From: Luteibacter mycovicinus | GTDB lineage: Bacteria > Pseudomonadota > Gammaproteobacteria > Xanthomonadales > Rhodanobacteraceae | DNA length: 64,000 nucleotides | Direction of reading: 5' to 3' | NCBI RefSeq assembly: GCF_000745235.1 | Contig: NZ_JQNL01000001.1 | Coordinates: forward strand, 1,054,001-1,118,000 | In this document: piece by piece, positions 40,387 through 50,185 of the stretch | Position numbering within the stretch: position 1 is the first letter of the stretch | Layout of the letters: each line of letters begins with the position of its first letter | Notes under the pieces: generated by a model | Seen by the model: the letters and a program-made list of their open reading frames with translations, nothing else | Told to the model about the DNA's origin: nothing | Databases searched by the model: none | Made by a program: the position numbers and the translations under genes

Positions 40387-42506
40387 CCCACCCTCCGCGC
40401 ATCCGTCACGTTGGACAGCGCGCTCAACCGACCGAGCAGCGTCGAGAGCTGCTCATAGTCCTTCACTCGCAGCGTAAAGCGCATGTCGACCTCGCCCGTC
40501 CGCACATGCACGCGGCTGGAGGACGCGACGATATGCGGTCCGGTGTTGCTGATCGTGGTGGCGACATCCTTCTGCAGACCCTTCCGGTCGTAACCGCGCA
40601 GCTCGATGTCGATCTCGTAACTCTGCACCTCCACGCGGCCCCAGCTCACGTCGATGACGCGTTCGGGGCTGCGGCGTGCGAGCCGTGCCAGGCTGGCGCA
40701 ATCGGAGCGATGAACCGATACGCCACGTCCGCGGGTGATGAAGCCACGCACCGGGTCGCCCGGCAGCGGCTGGCAGCAGCGCGCAAGCGTCGTGAGCAGA
40801 TTGCCCAGGCCCTCGATCGACAGCGCCCCGCGGTCGTGCTGGGCGGCGCGCGACGCGACGGGGTTGCCCGACTGCGTGATCTCCGGTTCCACCGGCTCCT
40901 GCAGTGAACGCGCCACCTGCCCCAGCGTGACCTCACCGAGTGCGATGGTGACGTAGAGCTCGTCGACCGACTTCAGGCGGAAGTGCGTGGCCAGCTTGGC
41001 CAGATCGACGTCGTCGAGCGCCAGCCGGCGCAGCTCCTTCTCGAGGGTGATCTTGCCCGTCACGATGTTGGCGTCGTGCGCCTCGCGCCGGAACCAGCCG
41101 CGCACCTTTTCCTTCGCGCGCGACGTATGCAGGTAACCGTGATGGGCCGAGAGCCAGTCACGGCTCGGCTCCGACACCTTGGTGGTGAGGATCTCGATGC
41201 GGTCGCCGCTACGCGGCTGCGTGGTCAGCGGCACGATGCGGCCGTTGAGCTTCGCGCCACGGCAGCGATGACCGACCTCGGTATGGATGTGGTACGCGAA
41301 ATCGAGCACGGTCGCACCCCGCGGCATGTCGATGACCTCGCCCTTGGGCGACAGCACATACACGCGGTCTTCCATCAGCTCGGTTTCGAAGCCCGCGGCG
41401 AGTTCGGCCTCGTCTTCACCGCGCGGTTCGAGCAGCTTGCGCATCCAGGCGATCTTCGCCTCGAATTCCGCATCGGCACCGCCGCCTTCCTTGTAACGCC
41501 AGTGCGCGGCCACGCCGAGTTCGTTAGCGCGGTGCATCTCGTGCGTACGGATCTGCACTTCCAGCGTCTTACCCTGCGGGCCCAGCACGGCGGTATGCAG
41601 CGACCGGTAACCGTTGCCCTTGGGTCGCGCGACGTAGTCGTCGAACTCGCCCGGCAGATGCGGCCACAGGCTGTGGACGAGACCCAGCGCCGCGTAACAG
41701 TCGGCGACGCTGTCGACGAGGATGCGAACCGCGCGGATGTCGTAGAGGTCGGAGAACTCCAGCCCCTTCTTCTTCATCTTCTTCCAGATGGAGAAAATGT
41801 GCTTCGGACGACCGGCGAGATCGGCATGCACGCCGGCACCGTCGAGCGTCTCGCGCAGCGTCGTCAGGCTCGCGGCGATAAACGTCTCGCGATCGGTGCG
41901 GCGCTCGTCGAGCAGCCGCGCGATACGGCGGTAGGTGTCCGGCTCCAGGTAACGGAAGGCGAGATCCTCCAGCTCCCATTTCAGCTGCCAGATACCGAGG
42001 CGATTGGCGAGCGGCGCATGGATGTCGGACGTGAGCTGGGCCAGTTCACGACGTTCGTGATCCGGCAAGGCCATGGCGGTGCGCATCGCGGCGAGCTGGC
42101 GCGCGAGCAGGACGAACACGACGCGGAGATCGCGGATGATCGCCAGCAACAGGCGGCGCAGGCCTTCCGCGCCGCTGGCCGGACCGCGCTGCGCATGCAG
42201 TGCCCAGACCTTTTCCGCTTCGCCCTGCCCTTCGACCAGGCGGCGCAGTGTGGGCGCCCATGTCTTGGCCGCCTCGTCGGCCGCGCCGGGCAGCCCGTTG
42301 ACCAGCGAAAACCACAGTGCCGAGGCGCAGGTTTCGTCATCGCAGCCGAGCAGGCGCAACAGCTCGATGACGGTCTCGCCTTCGGCCCGCGCCGCCACGG
42401 GCAGCACGGCACAGGCCTCGCGGGCACGCTCGGTCAGCGGCATCGCGTTGCCTTTCGCCTCCGGGGAGCGCATCTCGCTCATGGCTTCATCCTCGCGGGT
42501 TTTCAT
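40377..42506 (-). CDS. relA: RelA: (p)ppGpp synthetase
   Basis: A 709-residue ribosome-associated synthetase of the stringent response. The HD hydrolase region is degenerate, with no HD pair near residues 60-110, as in RelA. The synthetase domain has RPKHIFSIWKKMKKKG, FSDLYDIRAVRI, GEFDDYVARPKGNGYRSLHT (the ExDD acidic RelA form) and VQIRTHEMH. Then a TGS domain (LSPKGEVIDMPRGATVLDFA), zinc-finger-like region (CCQPLPGDP) and a C-terminal ACT domain. The start ATG at 42506 overlaps the hrpA stop by four bases; ATG 42482 is an alternative. The stop lies inside a REP. Confidence 0.95.
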   Translation of the reverse strand: MKTREDEAMSEMRSPEAKGNAMPLTERAREACAVLPVAARAEGETVIELLRLLGCDDETCASALWFSLVNGLPGAADEAAKTWAPTLRRLVEGQGEAEKVWALHAQRGPASGAEGLRRLLLAIIRDLRVVFVLLARQLAAMRTAMALPDHERRELAQLTSDIHAPLANRLGIWQLKWELEDLAFRYLEPDTYRRIARLLDERRTDRETFIAASLTTLRETLDGAGVHADLAGRPKHIFSIWKKMKKKGLEFSDLYDIRAVRILVDSVADCYAALGLVHSLWPHLPGEFDDYVARPKGNGYRSLHTAVLGPQGKTLEVQIRTHEMHRANELGVAAHWRYKEGGGADAEFEAKIAWMRKLLEPRGEDEAELAAGFETELMEDRVYVLSPKGEVIDMPRGATVLDFAYHIHTEVGHRCRGAKLNGRIVPLTTQPRSGDRIEILTTKVSEPSRDWLSAHHGYLHTSRAKEKVRGWFRREAHDANIVTGKITLEKELRRLALDDVDLAKLATHFRLKSVDELYVTIALGEVTLGQVARSLQEPVEPEITQSGNPVASRAAQHDRGALSIEGLGNLLTTLARCCQPLPGDPVRGFITRGRGVSVHRSDCASLARLARRSPERVIDVSWGRVEVQSYEIDIELRGYDRKGLQKDVATTISNTGPHIVASSSRVHVRTGEVDMRFTLRVKDYEQLSTLLGRLSALSNVTDARRVGGR

Positions 42507-45500
42507 CGTGACGCCGCCTGCGCGGTTTCCAGTGCCTTCGCCAGCCGTTTGGCTGAAACCGGCTCGGCCGTTTTCAGCTCCTGGGCAAACAGGGACACGC
42601 GCCATTCTTCGAGCAACCAGCGTAGCTCGCTCCAGTCCGTCGCATCCAGCGCGGTGCCGCCGCCTTGCAGCAGCGCGCGCCAGTACGGCAGCACCTGCAG
42701 CATACGCGACTGGTCACGCGCCGGATCCTGGCGGAGACGCTCGCCACGCAGACGCATGGCTTTCAGGTACCGAGGGATATGCGCGAGCCGGGTGGTCGGC
42801 AGTTCCCGCAGAAACCCTGGCTGCAACAAGGCCGCGAGTTGCTCGCGCAGGTCGTCGTAGCTGGCCCTGGCGAAGCCCATCAGTGGCGGCTCCATCCACG
42901 GCTTGAGTTCGGCCTGTGCCTCGATAATCGGCTCGGCGAGCTTCTGCCGCGCCATCGCGGCGCCGAACAGTTTCTGGGCGAATTCCGTGCGCAAGGCTTC
43001 GAAGGCACCCTGGGTGCGCATGTCGAGCCTGCGACCTTCGAGCAGGTCGCTGAAGCCACCCTCCACGAGGTCCTCGCGCAGACCGTCGACACTGCCCATC
43101 GGCGCGTATTTGAGCGACAGCGGGTTGGCGATCGGCAACTGCCGTTTCGCGCGCTTGAATTCAGGCCCGAGCGCTTCACGCAGCAGCCGCTCCACACCAC
43201 CCGCATGCGCTTCAGCGGCCTCGTCGGCGCGCTCGAAGACACGCAACGCCACCGCCTCGCCGAGGTCGACCAGCGCGGGGTAGGCCTTCAGGCCGGCTTC
43301 GGACGTCACTTCCGCAGGGATCGATTCGAAGTCCCACGTGACGATGTCCTCGCGCGTGAGTTCGATGTCGGTCTTGCGCGAGAACGCTTCGCGCGCCTTG
43401 CCTTCCCACTGGGCACGAATCGCCGCGAGGTCACGGCCTTCGGCCACGGTGCGACCGTTTTCGTCGTGCACGCGGTAGCGCATCAGCAGGTGCGGCGGAA
43501 GTTCCGCATCGGCGAACGCCGCGGCGTCGACGTCGACACCCGTGGTTTTCTTCAGAAAACGGGCCAGCGCCAGCGGCAGGGATTCGTCACGCGGCGACTC
43601 GGCTTCGGCGAACGCGCGTGCGAAATCCGGCGCGGGCACGAAGTTGCGCCGCAGCGCCTTCGGCAATGCACGGATCAGCTCGGCCACCTTGTCGGCGAGC
43701 AGGCCAGCGACCAGCCACTCGCCCCGCGCCGTCGGCAACGCATTGAGGAAAGCCAGCGGCACATTCACGGTGACGCCATCGGCGTGATCGCCGGGGACGA
43801 AGCGGTATTCGAGCCGGTAGCGGTGCTGACCGATATCGAGGGAGGCGGGGAACGCCTTCGGATCGAGCCCGCTGCCCGTGTCCATCACATCGGCGAGCGT
43901 CCAGCGCAAGGCGGCCTGTTCACCCGGCGATGCCTTCCGGTACCACGCGTCGAGCGCGCGTACGTCGGCGATCTCCTCAGGCAGCTTACCGTCGAAGAAG
44001 GCGACCAGGTCGTCGTCGGAACGCAGCAGCCCGGCGCGGCGCTGCTTGGCTTCGATGTCATGCGCCTGCTCGAGCACGCGCGCATTGGCACGGACGAAGT
44101 CGGCGCGACTGTCGATATCCGCACGCACCAGCGCCTCGCGCAGAAAGATCTCGTGCGCCAGCCTGGGATCCTGCCGGTGGAAGGTCACCGGACGACGCTC
44201 GACCAGCACCAGGCCGAACAGCGTGACCTGTTCGTACGCCACGACGGTACCGCGCTTGCGCGACCAGTGGGCGTCGCGCGCCGTGGCGCGGACGAGGTGA
44301 CTGGCCTGTGTTTCGATCCACGCCGGATCGACCCGCGCGTTCATCATCGCCCAGATGCGCCCCCCGATATCCAGGATCTGCGCGGCGAAGATCCATGCCG
44401 GCGGCGACTTGGCCAGCGCGGAACCGGGGAAGACCTGGAAGCGGCGCTCGCGCGTCCCGCGGAAGATGCCCTTCTCGTCCTTGTGGCCGACCTGGGTCGG
44501 CAGGCCCGCGAGGAGGCTGCGGTGCACGGCTTCGAAGAGCGCGTCCGCGTTGCCCTCTCCCTGGTGGGAGCCAACCCTGTTGGCGATCTCCCCGCTTTGG
44601 TGGGAGCTGACCCTGTTGGCGATCTCCCCGCTTTGGTGGGAGCCATCCCTGTTGGCGCCCGCACGGTTGCGGCGGCGCTTATCGCCAGCAGGGCTGGCTC
44701 CTGCCACAGCCGGCTTGCCCTGGCCTGCCTTGTCCTCGGACTTATCCCGGTCCGACCAGCCGAGGTCGCGCGTCACCAGCACGAGCTGCCGGTGCAGCTC
44801 GCGCCATTCGCGCATGCGCATGAAGCTCAGGAAGTGACGTGAGCACCAGTCGCGCAGCTTCGACGAGGTGAGTTCCTCGGCCGCGGACAGATAGCCGCGC
44901 CACAGATTCAGCACGCCGACGAAGTCGGATTTCGGATCGGCAAACTGTGCATGAGCCGCATCGGCCTGGCCGCGCGCTTCCGGCGGACGCTCGCGTGGGT
45001 CCTGGATGCTGAGGAACGCGACGATCGTGGTCAGTTCGGCCAGCGAACCAAGCCGACGCGCTTCCACCAGCATGCGCGCCAGCTGCACATCGATCGGCAG
45101 ACGCGCGACGGTACGCCCGGTCGCCGTGAGGCGGCGGTCGTCGTCGATCGCACCGATCTCGGCGAGGCGGCGGTAGCCATCGGCCACGATGCGGGGATCC
45201 GGCGCTTCGAGGAACGGAAAGTCCTCCACCTCGCCCAGATCCAGCGCCAGCATGCGCAGGATCACGTTGGCGAGCGAGGATCGGAGCAGTTCCGGGTCCG
45301 TGAACTCCGGACGGAGATTGAAGTCGGCTTCTTCGTAAAGCCGATAGCAGATGCCCGGTCCCACGCGTCCGCAGCGGCCCTTGCGCTGGTTGGCGGCGGC
45401 CTGCGAAATGGGCTCGATATGCAGCCGCTCCAGCTGTCCCCGCTGGCTGTAGCGTTTGACGCGCGCGGTACCGGGATCCACGACATACCTGATGCGCGGC

Positions 45501-46576
45501 ACGGTCAACGAGGTTTCGGCCACGTTGGTCGCCAGCACGATGCGCCGCTTCGGCCCGGGGCGGAACACACGATCCTGCTCGCTGGCGGAGAGTCGCGCGT
45601 AGAGCGCCACCACCTCGGTCTCACGGTACTGCTTGCGCGACAACAACAGATGGGTGTCGCGAATTTCGCGCTCGCCGGGCAGGAATACCAGCACGTCACC
45701 ACGCGGATCCTCACGCGTGATGTCGTCCATCGCGTCCGCGATCTGCTGCGCGACATTGCCTTCGCCGCGCTCACCGGGCGGCCGGTAGCGAACCTCGACC
45801 GGGTAGGTACGCCCCTCGACCTCGACCACCGGCGCATTGCCGAAATGCGTGGCGAAGCGCTCGGTGTCGATCGTCGCCGAGGTCACGATGATCTTCAGGT
45901 CCGGCCGGCGCTCGGCCAGCCGCCGGAGGTAGCCCAACAGAAAGTCGATGTTGAGGCTGCGCTCGTGCGCCTCGTCGATGATGATCGTGTCGTAGGCGGA
46001 CAGCCAGGGATCCGACTGGGTCTCGGCCAGGAGGATGCCGTCGGTCATGAACTTGACCAGCGCCTGATCGGACACCTTCTCGGTGAAGCGCACCTGGAAG
46101 CCGACCTTGTCGCCCAGCGGCGTGCCCAGCTCCTCGGCCACGCGCGTGGCGACCGAACGTGCGGCAAGACGCCGCGGCTGCGTGCAACCGATCAGCCCCG
46201 CCTCGCCGCGCCCGGCCGCAAGGCACAGCTTCGGCAACTGCGTGGTCTTGCCCGAGCCGGTCTCACCGGCCAGCACGACGACCTGATTTTCGCGAATCAG
46301 CTTGATGATGTCTTCCGCGCGCGCCGCGATGGGCAGCGAGGCATCCACCGTGATCGCCGGCTTGGACGCGGCTCGTGCCGCGCGCCGCGCGCGCGACACC
46401 TCGATATCGGCGGCGAGGGCGTCCACGCGGGATGGATCCGGCTTGCGCTGGAGACCGCGCCAGCGCCCGAGCAGGCGACCGAAATCGCGGCTGGCCACGT
46501 GATTGAGCGCATCGCGCATCGCGCGCAGGCGCGGATCGGGCGACGGGGAACGGGCGGGAGGTGTGGTTGTACTCAT
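42503..46576 (-). CDS. hrpA: HrpA: ATP-dependent DEAH-box RNA helicase with REP-encoded insertion
   Basis: A 1357-residue helicase. Walker A LAGETGSGKTTQLPKL, DEAH box (IIIDEAHERSLNIDFL), motif III SATI, motif VI QRKGRCGRVGPG, then ratchet/OB regions and the HrpA-specific C-terminal half. In E. coli HrpA rescues stalled ribosomes. Residues about 624-672 (just before ALFEAVHRSLLAGL) form an insertion with repeated SHQSGEIANRV units, encoded by REP-like DNA kept in frame; the flanking part is also Lys/Arg/Gly-rich and looks disordered. Both sides align with normal HrpA, so the protein is probably functional. It is divergent from the Dps gene and overlaps relA by four bases. Confidence 0.93.
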   Translation of the reverse strand: MSTTTPPARSPSPDPRLRAMRDALNHVASRDFGRLLGRWRGLQRKPDPSRVDALAADIEVSRARRAARAASKPAITVDASLPIAARAEDIIKLIRENQVVVLAGETGSGKTTQLPKLCLAAGRGEAGLIGCTQPRRLAARSVATRVAEELGTPLGDKVGFQVRFTEKVSDQALVKFMTDGILLAETQSDPWLSAYDTIIIDEAHERSLNIDFLLGYLRRLAERRPDLKIIVTSATIDTERFATHFGNAPVVEVEGRTYPVEVRYRPPGERGEGNVAQQIADAMDDITREDPRGDVLVFLPGEREIRDTHLLLSRKQYRETEVVALYARLSASEQDRVFRPGPKRRIVLATNVAETSLTVPRIRYVVDPGTARVKRYSQRGQLERLHIEPISQAAANQRKGRCGRVGPGICYRLYEEADFNLRPEFTDPELLRSSLANVILRMLALDLGEVEDFPFLEAPDPRIVADGYRRLAEIGAIDDDRRLTATGRTVARLPIDVQLARMLVEARRLGSLAELTTIVAFLSIQDPRERPPEARGQADAAHAQFADPKSDFVGVLNLWRGYLSAAEELTSSKLRDWCSRHFLSFMRMREWRELHRQLVLVTRDLGWSDRDKSEDKAGQGKPAVAGASPAGDKRRRNRAGANRDGSHQSGEIANRVSSHQSGEIANRVGSHQGEGNADALFEAVHRSLLAGLPTQVGHKDEKGIFRGTRERRFQVFPGSALAKSPPAWIFAAQILDIGGRIWAMMNARVDPAWIETQASHLVRATARDAHWSRKRGTVVAYEQVTLFGLVLVERRPVTFHRQDPRLAHEIFLREALVRADIDSRADFVRANARVLEQAHDIEAKQRRAGLLRSDDDLVAFFDGKLPEEIADVRALDAWYRKASPGEQAALRWTLADVMDTGSGLDPKAFPASLDIGQHRYRLEYRFVPGDHADGVTVNVPLAFLNALPTARGEWLVAGLLADKVAELIRALPKALRRNFVPAPDFARAFAEAESPRDESLPLALARFLKKTTGVDVDAAAFADAELPPHLLMRYRVHDENGRTVAEGRDLAAIRAQWEGKAREAFSRKTDIELTREDIVTWDFESIPAEVTSEAGLKAYPALVDLGEAVALRVFERADEAAEAHAGGVERLLREALGPEFKRAKRQLPIANPLSLKYAPMGSVDGLREDLVEGGFSDLLEGRRLDMRTQGAFEALRTEFAQKLFGAAMARQKLAEPIIEAQAELKPWMEPPLMGFARASYDDLREQLAALLQPGFLRELPTTRLAHIPRYLKAMRLRGERLRQDPARDQSRMLQVLPYWRALLQGGGTALDATDWSELRWLLEEWRVSLFAQELKTAEPVSAKRLAKALETAQAASR
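44562..44706. repeat. In-frame REP-derived tandem repeats inside hrpA
   Basis: Units of 36 bases start at 44562, 44598 and 44634 (TGGTGGGAGCCAACCCTGTT followed by GGCGATCTCCCCGCTT); the third is partial. A fourth, inverted REP-like palindrome is at 44682-44706 (GCCAGCAGGGCTGGCTCCTG). The unit is 12 codons long, so repeat-number change keeps the hrpA frame. Confidence 0.85.
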
Positions 46577-46589
46577 GGGGACGCCAATA

Positions 46590-46604
46590 ATAGCGTGCGC
46601 CTAT
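46590..46604. promoter_or_regulatory. OxyR-like half-site between hrpA and the Dps gene
   Basis: ATAG-N7-CTAT (ATAGCGTGCGCCTAT) matches one dimer half of the OxyR recognition pattern. The next expected block in phase reads ATCG (3 of 4) and the last is poor. It lies 90 bases before the Dps start; a weak -10 (TTAAGAT) is near 46649-46655. Confidence 0.4.
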
Positions 46605-46694
46605 GGACGGCATCGGAACGTTTCATTTCACCTCGTCCGGTCCGAACGTTAAGATTTCAATCCAAAGCAAGATCATTCCAAGGAGAGTCGTGAG

Positions 46695-47162
46695 ATGGCC
46701 ATCGATATCGGTATTGCCAAGAAAGACCGTGAAGCGGTCGCGAAGCACCTGTCCAAGCTGCTGGCGGACACGTATTCGCTGTATCTGAAGACCCACAACT
46801 TCCATTGGAACGTGACCGGGCCGCAGTTCAACAGCCTCCACGCCATGTTCGAGGTGCAGTACAACGCCCTGTGGCTGGCCGCCGACGAGGTCGCCGAGCG
46901 GATCCGCATCCTCGACGTGTTCGCCCCGGGCTCCTACAGCCAGTTCGGCAAGCTCACCTCGATCAAGGAAGAATCGGGCGTGCCCGAGTGGAAGGACATG
47001 GTGGCCCAGCTGGTCGAAGGCCACGAGATCGCCGCCGCCACCTCGCGTGACACGATCAAGGGTGCCGAGGCCGCAGGTGACGAAGGCACCGCCGACATGG
47101 TCACCGGGCGCCTCAAGGAACACGAGAAGACCGCCTGGATGCTGCGCTCCCTCCTGAAATAA
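46695..47162 (+). CDS. dps: Dps family ferritin-like DNA-protection protein
   Basis: A 155-residue four-helix-bundle protein that forms 12-mers, oxidises ferrous iron with peroxide and stores it. The ferroxidase-site pattern is clear: [14 protein letters not shown] with its histidines, and [16 protein letters not shown] supplying Asp and Glu from the neighbouring subunit. The N-terminus is short with few lysines, so DNA binding may be weak. An AAGGAGAG site precedes the ATG, and an OxyR-like site lies upstream, fitting peroxide induction. An inverted REP pair follows. Confidence 0.92.
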   Translation: MAIDIGIAKKDREAVAKHLSKLLADTYSLYLKTHNFHWNVTGPQFNSLHAMFEVQYNALWLAADEVAERIRILDVFAPGSYSQFGKLTSIKEESGVPEWKDMVAQLVEGHEIAAATSRDTIKGAEAAGDEGTADMVTGRLKEHEKTAWMLRSLLK

Positions 47163-47173
47163 GCGGCAGCCCC

Positions 47174-47253
47174 TGTAGGAGCGCGCCTTGCGCGCGATGG
47201 ATTTCCCGCATCCCCCGCCCTGTTGGCTTTTCGCGCGCGGGGCGCGCTCCTAC
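47174..47253. repeat. Inverted pair of REP sequences (REPIN-like)
   Basis: A plus-strand REP (47174-47198, GTAGGAGCGCGCCTTGCGCG) and a minus-strand REP (47231-47253) face each other across about 32 bases after the Dps stop. They can fold into one large hairpin. Confidence 0.85.
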
Positions 47254-47399
47254 CCGCTTGCGGCCCCCGGTTTCGGCTTTTTCTCTGAGGCCAGCCTGAC
47301 CGGCTTTGCTGCAATGCGTTGAGCCGGTCCCTCGCGTTGGTTAAGCTCCCCCGGTTACCTTCTGACTCCATTTGGGGGCCGACCGGTCCGGGGATTGTT

Positions 47400-50036
47400 T
47401 TGAGCTCAGCCACCAAGACCGAACGAAGCCATCCGATTCTCGCCGCGCTGATCCTCGCGATCCTCGTCGCGGGCCTTAACTTCGGCCTCTGGCTGGTAGC
47501 CAATCTGCCCAACGGGCCGACCGACTGGCACGGCCCGATCCCGGGCTTCGCGTTCACCGCCTACCAGCGCTACCAGAACCCGATGAAGGGCGACTTCGCC
47601 ACGGATCCGGAGATCGACAGCGATCTCAGGCTGGTCCGAAAGTATTCGCCCCGCATCCGCACTTACTCGATGCTGGAGAACCCGCAGACGGTTCGCCTGG
47701 CCGCGAAGGAAGGTCTGGACGTCATGGCGGGTGCCAACATCGACACGCGCCTCGAAAACAACGAGCGCGAGATCGAAGCGCTGATCGCCCAGGCCAACCG
47801 CTATCCCAAGACGATCACCCGGGTCATCGTGGGCAACGAGTCGCTGTTCCGCGGCGACATGAAGCCCGAGCAGATCATGGCGTACCTCGACCGGGTCCGT
47901 GCCGCGGTGCACCAACCGGTTTCCGTGGCCGAGCCGTTCCACGTCTGGATCCAGAACCCGGAGCTGGCGAACCACGTCGACTTCATCACGGTCCACCTCT
48001 TCCCCTACTGGAACGGCATCGAGACCCGTGCCGGCGTCGCCGACTCCATCGGCACCCGCAACGAGGACGGCAGCAACAACACCGACGGCAGCTACCAGGC
48101 CCTGCAGAAGACCTTCCCCGGCAAGCACATCGTCATCGGCGAGATCGGCTGGCCGTCCAACGGCGACCGCAACAAGTACGCGTACCCCAGCGTCTCCAAC
48201 GAGGCGATCTTCCTCCGTGAATTCTTCAACGTGGCCAAGCGCAAGGGCATCGACGACTACTACGTCCTCGAAGCCATCGATCAGCCGTGGAAGGAAAACC
48301 TGGGCGAAGGCCGCACCGGCGCCTACTGGGGCATGTTCAACGCCGACCGCCAGCTGAAGTTCCCCTTCACCGGCCCGGTCACCGAGGACGTGGGCTGGCC
48401 CTGGAAGGCGCTCGCCGCGTCGGTCATCGCGTTCTTCCCGATGCTGTGGTTCGGCCTGCGCTTCAGCCGCTTCAAGCTGATGGGGCGCCTGTTCTTCATG
48501 GCGCTGATCCAGCTGGCCTGCGGCCTGATCGTCTGGTCGGCGACCCTGCCGTTCAATTTCTACCTCAGCCCGTTCGACTGGGCGATGCTGATCCTGCTGT
48601 TCCCCGCGCAGATCGCCATCCTCGGCATCCTGCTGATCAACGGCTTCGAGTTCACCGAGGTCCTCTGGGCCCGCAGCTGGATCCGTCATGCGGGCATGCT
48701 GCCCAAGGACCCGGTCGAGCGTCAGCCCTTCGTTTCCATCCACCTGGCCTGCCACAACGAGCCGCCGGAGATGGTCCAGATGACCCTGGACTCGCTGGCC
48801 GCGCTGGACTACGAGAACTACGAAGTCCTGGTGCTGGACAACAACACCAAGGACCCGGCGGTCTGGGAGCCGGTCAAGGCGTACTGCGAGCAGCTCGGCC
48901 CGAAGTTCCGCTTCTTCCACCTCGAACCGTGGCCCGGCTACAAGGCCGGCGCGCTGAACTTCGGCCTGACCGCGACCGACGAGCGCGCCGATGTGGTGGC
49001 CGTCATCGATGCCGATTACGTGGTGCGTGAAGACTGGCTCGCCTCCCTCACAGGTTACTTCCACGACTCGAAGGTCGCCGTGGTGCAGTGCCCGCAGGCC
49101 CACCGCGACTTCGAGAAGAACCGCTTCCGCCGCATGACCGCCTGGGAATTCGACGGCTTCTTCCGCATCGGCATGCACCACCGCAACGAGCGCAACGCGA
49201 TCATCCAGCATGGCACCATGACCATGGTCCGTCGCTCGGCGCTGGAAGGCACCGGCGGCTGGTCCGAATGGACCATCTGCGAAGACGCCGAACTCGGCCT
49301 GCGCCTGATGCATTCGGGTTACGAGCTGGTCTACGTCGACGAGCTGATGGGCAAGGGCCTCACCCCGGCGGACTTCAAGGCGTACAAGAGCCAGCGCTAC
49401 CGCTGGGCGTTCGGCGCCATGCAGATCCTCAAGGGCCGCTGGAACTGGATGACCCGCAAGGGTCCGCTCTCCGCCGGTCAGCGTTTCCACTTCCTCACCG
49501 GCTGGTTCAGCTGGTTCGCCGACGCGCTGCATTTCATCTTCACGATGATGGGTCTGCTCTGGACCGCGGGCATGATCTACGCGCCGGAGTACTTCAACCT
49601 GCCGATGCAGCTGTTCATGATCCCCGTGATCGGCTTCTTCTTCGCCAAGGCTATCTTCGGTGTGGTGCTGTACCGGGCACGTGTCCCGTGCGGCTGGTAC
49701 GACACCATCATGGCATCGGTGGCCAGCATGGGCCTGTCGCACGCCATCGCGCGCGGCATCCTGCATGGCCTGACGCGTGAGAAGACCGCATTCGTGGTGA
49801 CGGCCAAGAGCCGGCGCATGGGTGGCAGCAGCTTCGCCGCCTTCGCACCGGTGCGCGAAGAAGGCCTCATGGCCATCGCCCTGCTCTGCGCCGTGATCGG
49901 CATGGCCATGCATTACGGCACGGCCTATACGGAAAGCGAGCTGTGGATGTTCATCCTGGCCGCGCAGTCGATTCCGTACGTGTCCGCTCTGGTCGGCGCG
50001 TGGATCGCGCATACCTCGGGTGACGAGGCCGGTTGA
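47400..50036 (+). CDS. ndvB: Membrane beta-glucan synthase, GH17-GT2 fusion (NdvB type)
   Basis: An 878-residue inner-membrane enzyme. After one N-terminal helix (LAALILAILVAGLNFGLWLV) comes a periplasmic glycoside hydrolase family 17-like domain (about 40-330) with RVIVGNESLF (acid/base Glu) and IVIGEIGWPSNGDRN (nucleophile Glu). Two to three helices lead to a cytoplasmic GT2 domain (DNNTKDPAVW, VVAVIDADYV with DxD, and the processive motif QxxRW as SQRYRWAFGAM), followed by further helices. Pseudomonas NdvB and rhizobial cyclic beta-(1,3) glucan synthases share this layout; the products are periplasmic glucans. The start is most likely TTG 47400 behind GGGGA, since no ATG fits. The gene stands alone. 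Confidence 0.85.
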   Translation: MSSATKTERSHPILAALILAILVAGLNFGLWLVANLPNGPTDWHGPIPGFAFTAYQRYQNPMKGDFATDPEIDSDLRLVRKYSPRIRTYSMLENPQTVRLAAKEGLDVMAGANIDTRLENNEREIEALIAQANRYPKTITRVIVGNESLFRGDMKPEQIMAYLDRVRAAVHQPVSVAEPFHVWIQNPELANHVDFITVHLFPYWNGIETRAGVADSIGTRNEDGSNNTDGSYQALQKTFPGKHIVIGEIGWPSNGDRNKYAYPSVSNEAIFLREFFNVAKRKGIDDYYVLEAIDQPWKENLGEGRTGAYWGMFNADRQLKFPFTGPVTEDVGWPWKALAASVIAFFPMLWFGLRFSRFKLMGRLFFMALIQLACGLIVWSATLPFNFYLSPFDWAMLILLFPAQIAILGILLINGFEFTEVLWARSWIRHAGMLPKDPVERQPFVSIHLACHNEPPEMVQMTLDSLAALDYENYEVLVLDNNTKDPAVWEPVKAYCEQLGPKFRFFHLEPWPGYKAGALNFGLTATDERADVVAVIDADYVVREDWLASLTGYFHDSKVAVVQCPQAHRDFEKNRFRRMTAWEFDGFFRIGMHHRNERNAIIQHGTMTMVRRSALEGTGGWSEWTICEDAELGLRLMHSGYELVYVDELMGKGLTPADFKAYKSQRYRWAFGAMQILKGRWNWMTRKGPLSAGQRFHFLTGWFSWFADALHFIFTMMGLLWTAGMIYAPEYFNLPMQLFMIPVIGFFFAKAIFGVVLYRARVPCGWYDTIMASVASMGLSHAIARGILHGLTREKTAFVVTAKSRRMGGSSFAAFAPVREEGLMAIALLCAVIGMAMHYGTAYTESELWMFILAAQSIPYVSALVGAWIAHTSGDEAG

Positions 50037-50185
50037 TTCAGCCTCGTTCACGTTTGTGTATCGACCTTACACGCCCGTCGCGGTAAGTTACGCCAAGACC
50101 TGACGTCAGGGGACGCTGGATGCGACCCCGCCTGGCTGCCGTCCTCGCGACGGCGTTTGTGAATCACGATCGGAACAGGACGCTC

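Noticed and set aside
44562..44706. CRISPR-like regular repeats in hrpA
   Set aside because: Units are directly adjacent with no spacers, lie inside a coding frame and match REP sequences.
47406..50051. An 881-codon open frame on the minus strand opposite the glucan synthase
   Set aside because: Antisense shadow with His/Arg/Asp-rich composition and no motif; the plus strand protein is clearly conserved.
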